Source of the DNA: Pseudomonas asuensis
GTDB taxonomy: Bacteria > Pseudomonadota > Gammaproteobacteria > Pseudomonadales > Pseudomonadaceae
NCBI RefSeq assembly: GCF_014646755.1
Contig: NZ_BMNW01000002.1
Coordinates: 308,035 to 372,034, forward strand
Length of the DNA: 64,000 bases
Direction of reading: 5' to 3'
In this document: in pieces, positions 44,870 to 51,962 of the stretch
Layout: each line of letters opens with the position of its first letter
Numbering within the stretch: the first letter of the stretch is position 1
Program-made: the position numbers and the translations under genes
The notes under the pieces: model-generated
The model's database searches: none
Seen by the model: the letters and a program-made list of their open reading frames with translations, nothing else
Told to the model about the DNA's origin: nothing

Positions 44870-45943
44870 ATGCGTCTAATTGAGCGTTATGTTATCTCCG
44901 AGGTGTGTCGTCCTTTACTTGCCATGGTGGGAATTCTCACCTTCATTTTTGCCAGCTACTCCTCGGAACGCTATCTGGCTGAAGCTGCGAATGGCACGTT
45001 GGCACTGAGTGTCGTTCTGGATATCGTCTATTACAAGGTGCTTATTGCGCTCGAAGTGCTTGTCCCTGTAGCGCTTTATGTCGCGGTCGTCCTGAGCCTG
45101 GGACGTTTGTACCACGATACGGAAATGTCGGCTATTGCTGCATCAGGGGTTAGCCCCCTACTTCTTTATAAGGCCGTTTTGCTGATTGCCCTTCCCGTTG
45201 CGGTTGCTGTGGCGTTCCTATCCCTTTATGGACGCCCTTGGGCATACGACAGTGCCTATCGACTAGAGCAGCAGTCCAGAACGGATCTGGACGTCAATCA
45301 TCTCCAGGCCGAACGTTTCAACGTCAATGAAGACAATGGTCGAATGATCCTGGCAAAACAGATTGATCCTGGGTCGGGTGCTCTGAACGATGTGCTGATT
45401 TACGATACGAGTGCAGAAAGAACCCACCTTTTTCGAGCACACCGTGCATTGATAACTGACCCAAACCCGGAAGACCCTATCCTTTCACTGGAACAGGGAA
45501 CGGCCTATTCGCTAGAGCGTCAGGGCAGCAGGGACCAAACCATGTCTTTCAAAGAGATGACCTTGCATCTGGCACCGCTCGCGCAAACAGCAGCGTATCG
45601 CCGCAAAGCAGCTCCCAGTCATGTACTCGCAGCGTCGCCAGCATTATCCGATCAAGCCGAACTGCAGTGGCGCCAATCCCGAGGCATCAGTGCCCTGCTG
45701 CTGGCGCTTCTGGCCATACCGCTTAGTTATACCGCGCCCCGAAAAGGTCGTTTCGCCAGAGTGCTACCGGTCACGGCGGTATTCGCCCTGGTGTTTTATG
45801 CCAGCGATATCTGTAAAAGCATGGTTAGCAATGGATCGTTGCCGCTTTTTCCCGGCCTGTGGCTAGTCCCCCTTCTCATGGGACTGGTGCTGCTTGTAAC
45901 GATCAAGCGGGATGTTGTGGGGAAGCGGCCTCGCACTTCATGA
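44870..45943 (+). CDS. lptF: LptF paralogue, lipid export permease
   Basis: 357 residues from ATG at 44870. Opens RLIERYVISEVCRPLLAM, the LptF start, with two N-terminal and four C-terminal-half helices flanking a periplasmic beta-jellyroll (about 120-260). LptF and LptG form the membrane part of the lipopolysaccharide extraction machine. Core lptFG normally sits elsewhere; here it lies among ceramide genes with no lptABC, so it is probably a dedicated paralogue for sphingolipid export, as described in Caulobacter (inference). Confidence 0.85.
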   Translation: MRLIERYVISEVCRPLLAMVGILTFIFASYSSERYLAEAANGTLALSVVLDIVYYKVLIALEVLVPVALYVAVVLSLGRLYHDTEMSAIAASGVSPLLLYKAVLLIALPVAVAVAFLSLYGRPWAYDSAYRLEQQSRTDLDVNHLQAERFNVNEDNGRMILAKQIDPGSGALNDVLIYDTSAERTHLFRAHRALITDPNPEDPILSLEQGTAYSLERQGSRDQTMSFKEMTLHLAPLAQTAAYRRKAAPSHVLAASPALSDQAELQWRQSRGISALLLALLAIPLSYTAPRKGRFARVLPVTAVFALVFYASDICKSMVSNGSLPLFPGLWLVPLLMGLVLLVTIKRDVVGKRPRTS

Positions 45944-47013
45944 AGATCATCGACAAATACCTGCTACAAAATCTTTTCATAGGTTTTCTAGCTGCCGCCG
46001 CGCTGCTGCTACCGCTATTCAGCACTTTGGATCTTGTCAGTGAGCTCGATGACATTGGCGGCGACTATCGATTGATCCAGGCGATTGAGGTGGTTGCCAT
46101 GACGCTACCTCGGCGCATGGTGGAACTCGGGCCGTTCATTGCACTGCTAGGCGGCATTGCTGCACTGGGGCAGCTGGCACTGACTCAAGAGCTCAATACC
46201 CTGCGCGCCGCCGGCATATCGGCAGCACGTATCGGATTGAGTACCGTATTAGCTGGTGCGCTGTTTGCCGTAGCGCTGGCCGCCGTCGATGAGTTCGCCG
46301 CCTCGCCACTACAACAGAAGGCTATCCAGTTGCGCACACATGCCCTTGCCTCAACTGAGGGAAATGGCAAAGATGGCAGCATTTGGGGGCGCAAAGACCA
46401 GCAGTTCGTCCGCGTGGGCGGGTTACGCCTGGGTCGAATTCCAACTCATATTGAAATATTCAGCTTTGACGGCAATCAGGCTCTCAAGGAGTATTTGTTC
46501 GCCGACTATGCCGATATCGAATCCGAGGGGCTATGGCAACTGCATGACGTAACGGTGAAGCGGTGGGTCGAAGGTAACGAGACGGTCGAGCACCTGGACC
46601 AAATGACCTGGCAATCGGTACTACCTGAAACGCGGCTGCAGGACGTTGCGCTCCCTGCCAACAGCCTTTCCTCCCGACAGCTTTATCACTACATCGAGTT
46701 TTTGAAAGGCACCACGCAACCGGCGGCGCAATATGAGGTGGCCCTGTGGGAAAAGCTTGGAACGCTTTTATTGACCTTGGCCATGATACTGCTGGCAGTA
46801 CCGTTTTCATTTAGCCAGGTGCGCTCTACGGGCCTGGGTAGCAAGCTGGCACTGGGAGCTATAACAGGTTTGCTGGTTTACCTGGCCAATCAGATTATTG
46901 TAAATCTCGGCATATTGTTCGGACTTGTCCCTATGCTGGTCGGAACCGTTCCTGCACTGGTAATGCTGGTATTCTCGATCAGTTTGATTCTTCAGCTCGA
47001 CAGAAAGCGATAA
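45940..47013 (+). CDS. lptG: LptG paralogue, lipid export permease
   Basis: 357 residues from ATG at 45940, overlapping the lptF stop (ATGA). Begins MKIIDKYLLQNLFIGFLAA and contains ELGPFIALLGGIAALGQLALTQELNTLRAAGIS, the coupling-helix region contacting the LptB ATPase. Ends with a bundle of helices (VRSTGLGSKLALGAITGLLVY). Partner of the preceding protein in extracting lipid from the inner membrane. Confidence 0.87.
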   Translation: MKIIDKYLLQNLFIGFLAAAALLLPLFSTLDLVSELDDIGGDYRLIQAIEVVAMTLPRRMVELGPFIALLGGIAALGQLALTQELNTLRAAGISAARIGLSTVLAGALFAVALAAVDEFAASPLQQKAIQLRTHALASTEGNGKDGSIWGRKDQQFVRVGGLRLGRIPTHIEIFSFDGNQALKEYLFADYADIESEGLWQLHDVTVKRWVEGNETVEHLDQMTWQSVLPETRLQDVALPANSLSSRQLYHYIEFLKGTTQPAAQYEVALWEKLGTLLLTLAMILLAVPFSFSQVRSTGLGSKLALGAITGLLVYLANQIIVNLGILFGLVPMLVGTVPALVMLVFSISLILQLDRKR

Positions 47014-47116
47014 GACGGCAACACAGCTATGAGCAGGCTGCGGCTTTCATCAGACAGGGTTCACAAGACCTAATAATTTCAATAACACATCCATTGCGTG
47101 GACTAAGGCAGAACTT

Positions 47117-48301
47117 ATGACAATACAGGTCCATCTTGTAGGCCGTTGTGAGGTGATCTTATGGGGCCTTACCTCACGAGAGCGGCTCCGAAGAATCCTC
47201 AAGAAGTTTCCCCAGGCACACCTGGCCAATGCCGGTGAGGCGCTTCCTGCCGATGGAGACATTCTGCTGTTACGCGAAGATTATCTTTACGATGACCGGG
47301 TTTTGAGAGGATTACTGGATACGCAGGATATCGCCCTGCAGGACCCTCGCGACGGAGCAATCGTCGCGGCTCGTACCTCATCCTCGCGTTTGTCCGGCGT
47401 AGCCGATTTGAGCGCCCCTGCCATCAACCAGCTTCGTACCGCGCAACCGGATACCGTAGCCTCTGGCCTTCAGACACAGCTGCGCAAGTTCGATCAGCCT
47501 TGGGTAGCAAGAATCACCCAAAGCAACCGCCAGCATTTGGAAAAGTCCCTGTTCAATGGCGCCTACAAAGGCGTAACGGACTTTATTACCCGCGGTGTAT
47601 GGCCTGTACCGGCGCGCTGGGTAACCCACCTGTGTGTTCGCCTCGGCCTAAGCCCGAACCATGTCACAACTGCCAGCTATGTCCTGGCGATCCTGGCCGG
47701 CTGGTGGTTCTGGAATGGAGAGTTTGGTCTGGGGCTGATCGCAGGCTGGATCATGACCTTTCTGGATACTGTGGATGGCAAGCTTGCCCGCGTAACAGTG
47801 ACCTCCACGCGTTTCGGCAATATTTTTGACCATGCCCTCGACCTTGTGCATCCCCCACTCTGGTACATTGCCTGGGGCATGGGGCTGGCTGCCACGTGGA
47901 GCTATAGCCTGCCCCTGTCCATGGTGTTCTGGGCCATTTTCATCGGTTATGTAGCCGGACGCCTGTGTGAGGGCTCGTTCAAATTTGCGGCACCTTTTTC
48001 CATGTTTCTCTGGAAGCCTTTCGACTCACTGAACCGATTAGTCACAGCACGTCGCAATCCAAATCTGCTGCTTCTGACGCTGGCATGGACTGCCAGTGCC
48101 AACGATGTTGGCTTGCTGCTCGTAGCAGCCTGGACAATTATCTCCACGCTTGTCCTGGCATGGCGCGTCGTATGGGCTATCACGCTGCGGTGGCGCGGTA
48201 CGGACCTGCAGCCATGGCTAAGCCAGATCGACCTCAAGGCTGAAGGTCATCGCCCTGTGGTTCGGCTGTTTGCGCCCCGCTCCGGGCTGGCCGATGCCTG
48301 A
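47117..48301 (+). CDS. CDP-alcohol phosphatidyltransferase with N-terminal extension
   Basis: 394 residues; AAGG 8 nt before the ATG. The catalytic signature D217-x2-DG-x2-AR-x8-G-x3-D-x3-D242 (FLDTVDGKLAR…RFGNIFDHALD) is complete within a membrane domain of about six helices (165-375). Residues 1-150 are a soluble extension not found in simple PgsA or PssA, recalling the N-terminal partner domains of bifunctional inositol-phosphate enzymes. It joins an alcohol and a lipid through a CMP leaving group; in this cluster likely makes a ceramide phospho-alcohol. Confidence 0.85.
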   Translation: MTIQVHLVGRCEVILWGLTSRERLRRILKKFPQAHLANAGEALPADGDILLLREDYLYDDRVLRGLLDTQDIALQDPRDGAIVAARTSSSRLSGVADLSAPAINQLRTAQPDTVASGLQTQLRKFDQPWVARITQSNRQHLEKSLFNGAYKGVTDFITRGVWPVPARWVTHLCVRLGLSPNHVTTASYVLAILAGWWFWNGEFGLGLIAGWIMTFLDTVDGKLARVTVTSTRFGNIFDHALDLVHPPLWYIAWGMGLAATWSYSLPLSMVFWAIFIGYVAGRLCEGSFKFAAPFSMFLWKPFDSLNRLVTARRNPNLLLLTLAWTASANDVGLLLVAAWTIISTLVLAWRVVWAITLRWRGTDLQPWLSQIDLKAEGHRPVVRLFAPRSGLADA

Positions 48302-49268
48302 GAACGGATTACCCGCGCCCGCTCGGATTGGGGTTCTCATGAATCCGTTAAGCGGGCGTGTCCGTCGGCGTCTGCAGCCCCTGCGCGCCTTGATTGCCAC
48401 CCTGCCAGGTGCCATGTTGCACGAGGCCTCAGCGCCTGCGGATATTGTTCATGTCCTGCTTCAATGGCAGGAAAGTCCACCAGAGCTTGTGGTTGTAATC
48501 GGAGGGGACGGCACCTTACAGGCCGTACTGACTGCACTGCTACAAGCGCAGCCGGTTATTACATTGCCAGCATTGGTTATCGTTGCTGGCGGCACGACAA
48601 ACATGAGCGCTGCCGACTTAGGCACCCGTGCAAAGCCTGAAGTTGTCCTGAAGGCTTTGAACGCCTGGCTAAACGGTAACGGGGCACCGCCTCGCCAACA
48701 GGAGCGAGCCGTTCTAAAGGTCGATGGTGACAGGGTTAACGGGTCACAGTACGGTATGTTTTTTGGTACTGGGGCTATTCTAAGCGGCGTTCGGTATTTC
48801 CATCAGCACGTCCGCCCTACGGGTGTGCGCGGTGCATTAGGGCCTGCACTGGCTTTCGTACGCATGCTGTTCTCGCTACTGCGCAACAAGCCCCATCCAC
48901 TTTTACCCGCTACTCCGGCGTCGCTTAGAACTGACACCGATAGCTGGAGCAGTAGCTGGCTGCTGGTATTGGCGTCGACGCTGGATAACCTGCTGATCGG
49001 CTGCCGCCCGTACTGGGGCACCGAATCGGCGCCTATGCACTTCACAGCTGTTGAGCATCAGCCGCGACGACTGATGCGCGTCTTACCTTTTTTGCTCTGT
49101 GGCCGAGGGAGATCTGTTGCGCATGAGCGTGACGGCTATATCAGCCGTAATCTCAACAGGCTTAGCCTTGAGGGCAGCTCACATTTTCTTCTGGACGGCG
49201 AGCAATTCGAGGCCGACAGCCCGATTCGTCTGTCGACGACTGCTCCCCTGCGTTTTTTGACGTACTGA
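48294..49268 (+). CDS. Diacylglycerol/ceramide kinase family lipid kinase
   Basis: 324 residues from ATG at 48294, overlapping the previous gene by 8 bp. DAGK-catalytic fold: nucleotide motif GGDGTLQ at 70-76, NPLSGRVRRRL at 17-27, and VAGGTTNMSAADLG. In Caulobacter a kinase of this family (CpgB) phosphorylates ceramide. Here it may make ceramide 1-phosphate for the Tam41-like enzyme encoded next. Confidence 0.82.
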   Translation: MPENGLPAPARIGVLMNPLSGRVRRRLQPLRALIATLPGAMLHEASAPADIVHVLLQWQESPPELVVVIGGDGTLQAVLTALLQAQPVITLPALVIVAGGTTNMSAADLGTRAKPEVVLKALNAWLNGNGAPPRQQERAVLKVDGDRVNGSQYGMFFGTGAILSGVRYFHQHVRPTGVRGALGPALAFVRMLFSLLRNKPHPLLPATPASLRTDTDSWSSSWLLVLASTLDNLLIGCRPYWGTESAPMHFTAVEHQPRRLMRVLPFLLCGRGRSVAHERDGYISRNLNRLSLEGSSHFLLDGEQFEADSPIRLSTTAPLRFLTY

Positions 49269-49276
49269 GGCCGGCC

Positions 49277-50245
49277 ATGCCACACCTAGCCCCGCTCCCT
49301 TGCCCATCACCCGCACTGCTTAATGTGATTGCCTGGCAAAGCCGGCAACCGGTGCACGATGAACTTAACTGCTTATGTGAGGCAGTCCAGGCACGGTTCG
49401 GCGAGGCTGTGGTTGGTGTACTGTTCTATGGCTCCTGTTTGCGTAGCGGCAATCCGGCAGACGGGATCGTCGACCTGTACGCCATCGTAGACAGTTACAC
49501 ACGAGCGCACTCTAATACTCTGCTCCGTATGGCTAACACGTGGCTGCCTCCCAATGTCTTTATGTTGCAGGCTCAAGCACCTGATGGAAAGGTGCTGCGC
49601 ACCAAATGTGCAGTGCTCTCGCTGGAAGACCTGGAGCTTGGCACTTCCCGCTGGTTTCAGAGCTATCTGTGGGGACGCTTTGCACAACCGTCTCGCCTGG
49701 TGTACTGCCTAGAGGACACGACACGGCAACGTATTTATCAGGCCTTAGGTTACGCCGTCTTAAGGCTGATCGAGCAAACGCTGCCATCAATGCCAGAGCG
49801 CTTTAACAGCGAGCAGCTATGGCAAGCAGGACTTGCCTTGAGTTACGGTACCGAGCTGCGTCCAGAAGCCGCAAGTAGGCCTGCCGAGCTGGTTCAATAC
49901 GATAAAACCTACTACCGTCAAGTAACGGCAGCCGTTGCTCCCGTGTTTTCTGGAATAAGCAGTATAGGGGGTGAGGAAGATCTCTTTACACACCCTCACT
50001 CCAGCGAGGCCTTGCAACAGAGCAAGCTGATATGGAGCAGCAGGCGGCGGCAAGGCCGAGTATTGAATATTCTTCGACTCATGAAATCTGTTTTCACTTT
50101 CGAGAATGGGGTGGATTACATCGCCTGGAAGCTGGAGCGGCATCTGGGCCGGCCGATCGAGGTAACGCCTCGCCTGCGCCGTTATCCCCTGATTTTTGGC
50201 TGGCCCTTGCTTTGGCAGTTATTGAGGGAACGCCGTTTACGCTAA
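49277..50245 (+). CDS. Tam41-like nucleotidyltransferase (CDP-lipid synthase candidate)
   Basis: 322 residues; GAGG just before the ATG, 8 bp after the kinase gene. The N-terminal VGVLFYGSCLRSG…DGIVDLYAIVD (47-72) has the nucleotidyltransferase pattern G-S then D-x5-D of mitochondrial Tam41, which converts phosphatidate and CTP to CDP-diacylglycerol. Elsewhere, RWFQSYLWGRFAQPSRLVY also recalls Tam41. No signal peptide. In this setting it would activate ceramide phosphate or phosphatidate with CTP (inference). Confidence 0.65.
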   Translation: MPHLAPLPCPSPALLNVIAWQSRQPVHDELNCLCEAVQARFGEAVVGVLFYGSCLRSGNPADGIVDLYAIVDSYTRAHSNTLLRMANTWLPPNVFMLQAQAPDGKVLRTKCAVLSLEDLELGTSRWFQSYLWGRFAQPSRLVYCLEDTTRQRIYQALGYAVLRLIEQTLPSMPERFNSEQLWQAGLALSYGTELRPEAASRPAELVQYDKTYYRQVTAAVAPVFSGISSIGGEEDLFTHPHSSEALQQSKLIWSSRRRQGRVLNILRLMKSVFTFENGVDYIAWKLERHLGRPIEVTPRLRRYPLIFGWPLLWQLLRERRLR

Positions 50246-50253
50246 AACGAACA

Positions 50254-50277
50254 CAAGCGAAGGGTCTTCTTCGCTTG
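50254..50277 (+). terminator. Hairpin between Tam41-like and hydroxylase genes
   Basis: Perfect 9-bp stem CAAGCGAAG / CTTCGCTTG, 6-nt loop, no T run; more likely an mRNA-processing or weak attenuation hairpin than a full terminator. Confidence 0.45.
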
Positions 50278-50314
50278 CACCCGGAATCATGCGGCACTGC
50301 CTACGAGGTGAAGA

Positions 50315-51085
50315 GTGGAAAAGATCCAGGACAACGCCACGCTGTCTACTCAGAAACGCAAACGCAAGAAGCACCGCCCCAGTGTGGCGATCGGTCTCTG
50401 GATCATCAAGCGACTGGAGAAGGCAATCAAGCATTACTCCAAAGTAGAGACCACGCCCTTTATCGATCCTGGCCAATTTGTCTGGGTGCCCGAGCTGGAA
50501 ACCCATTGGAAGACGATTCGTGCCGAACTTAATGAAGTTCTGCAAAACAAGCATAAGATCCCTAACTTTCAAGACATCTCCAAAGACCAAAAAAATATTA
50601 CCCAGGATGATCGCTGGAAAACGTTTTTCCTGTATGGGTATGGCTACAAGATGGATGGCAACTGCCTGCGCTGCCCTGAGACGACCCGCATCATCGAGTC
50701 GATTCCAGGCATGTTTACTGCCTTCTTTTCCATCCTTGAACCAGGTAAGCACATACCGCTGCACCGTGGCCCCTACAATGGGCTGCTACGGGCGCACCTA
50801 GGGCTGGTAGTACCGGAACCCAAAGAGATGTGTCGTATTGAGGTAGGCGGAGAAACTCAGCATTGGGAAACCGGTAAATGCATGATTTTCGATGATACCT
50901 ATAGGCATCAGGTCTGGAACGAGACCGATGGGGTTCGCGTGGTATTATTCCTGGACATCCAACGGCCACTCGCCTGGCCGGGATCGCTGCTCAACCGGAT
51001 GATTCTCCGACTGATTCGCTGGTCACCCTTTATTCAGGACGCCAGGCGCAACCATCGCGCCTGGGAACGTGGTCTGGAGCCGTAA
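50315..51085 (+). CDS. Aspartyl/asparaginyl beta-hydroxylase family (LpxO-like) protein
   Basis: 256 residues from a GTG at 50315 with GAGG 6 nt upstream. Fe(II)/2-oxoglutarate oxygenase core: GKHIPLHRGPYNGLLRAHLGL and FDDTYRHQVWNETDGVRVVLF hold the iron His residues and the 2-oxoglutarate-binding Arg. LpxO and OlsC, of this family, hydroxylate fatty acyl chains of lipid A and ornithine lipids. Likely hydroxylates the sphingolipid. A paralogue is encoded convergently next door. Confidence 0.85.
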   Translation: MEKIQDNATLSTQKRKRKKHRPSVAIGLWIIKRLEKAIKHYSKVETTPFIDPGQFVWVPELETHWKTIRAELNEVLQNKHKIPNFQDISKDQKNITQDDRWKTFFLYGYGYKMDGNCLRCPETTRIIESIPGMFTAFFSILEPGKHIPLHRGPYNGLLRAHLGLVVPEPKEMCRIEVGGETQHWETGKCMIFDDTYRHQVWNETDGVRVVLFLDIQRPLAWPGSLLNRMILRLIRWSPFIQDARRNHRAWERGLEP

Positions 51086-51097
51086 TAATCGAAGTAA

Positions 51098-51125
51098 CGG
51101 CTCGGCGCTTCCTGATGTCGAGCCG
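51098..51125. terminator. Bidirectional hairpin between convergent hydroxylase genes
   Basis: 7-bp stem CGGCTCG / CGAGCCG nested within a second complementary pair AATAATCG (51084-51091) and CGATTATT (51137-51144), shared by both gene ends. Confidence 0.6.
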
Positions 51126-51139
51126 CTATTGAAATGCGA

Positions 51140-51907
51140 TTATTCATCCAGCAGCTTCTGAGCATCATCCCACGCAGCAAGGTTGCGACGCGCTTCTTGA
51201 ACGAATGGGCTCCGTTTTACTGCCCCTAGAAACAGGTCGCCCAAAAGTCGTCCTGGCAGGCGCAACGGTCGCTTGAACTGAATCAGCAGTACGACCCGCG
51301 TCTGATCGGTCTCATTCCAGACCTCGTGGGGATAGGTGTCATCGAATACGATGCACTTACCATCATCCCAGTAGACCATTTCATCCCCTACCTGAATGCG
51401 GCAGTTTTCACGCGGAGCAGGTGTCAGCAGGCCCAGGTGACACGTCATGATTCGCTTGGTCACTCCGGTATGCCGTGGAATATGGGCACCGGGCGTCAGG
51501 ATAGAAAAGAAAGCACTGTTCAGACCAGGCACTACGGACAAAGCCTCGGTGGTCTTTGGGCAACGCTGGCAGTTTTCCTCGATTTTGTACCCATACCCCC
51601 ACAAGAAATAGGAGCGCCAGCTATTACCCTCGGCGATCCTGCGGTGATCGGGCGAAATATCGCGAAGCGCAGGAATCGAATCCATACCCCTCAAAAGTTG
51701 CTGTACTTCCTGCCGTATACCCTCCCAGCGCTGCTCCAGCGAAGCCGTCCAGGGAAACAGCTGCTTATCAAATACAGGCGGATCGCCGACCAAGGATTTT
51801 TTGGCCAAATAACCGTTGAGCACGGGCCTTAGCTTTTTACCGGTCCGGTAGAGGGCGCTGCGTTTGACTTTTGTTTTAGCGGCAACAGGAGGTGCGGCAT
51901 TGGTCAT
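51140..51907 (-). CDS. Second LpxO-like beta-hydroxylase paralogue
   Basis: 255 residues. Same architecture as the neighbour: GAHIPRHTGVTKRIMTCHLGL and FDDTYPHEVWNETDQTRVVLL hold equivalent His and Arg residues, and both share a GYGYK…NCQRCPKTTE-type segment. The two look like an old duplication in inverted orientation. Two enzymes may hydroxylate different positions or chains of the same lipid. Confidence 0.85.
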   Translation of the reverse strand: MTNAAPPVAAKTKVKRSALYRTGKKLRPVLNGYLAKKSLVGDPPVFDKQLFPWTASLEQRWEGIRQEVQQLLRGMDSIPALRDISPDHRRIAEGNSWRSYFLWGYGYKIEENCQRCPKTTEALSVVPGLNSAFFSILTPGAHIPRHTGVTKRIMTCHLGLLTPAPRENCRIQVGDEMVYWDDGKCIVFDDTYPHEVWNETDQTRVVLLIQFKRPLRLPGRLLGDLFLGAVKRSPFVQEARRNLAAWDDAQKLLDE

Positions 51908-51962
51908 TGTAAGTGTGTCCTAACGGTATTCGATGCGGCCGCCCAACTGCCCGCGTTCATGC

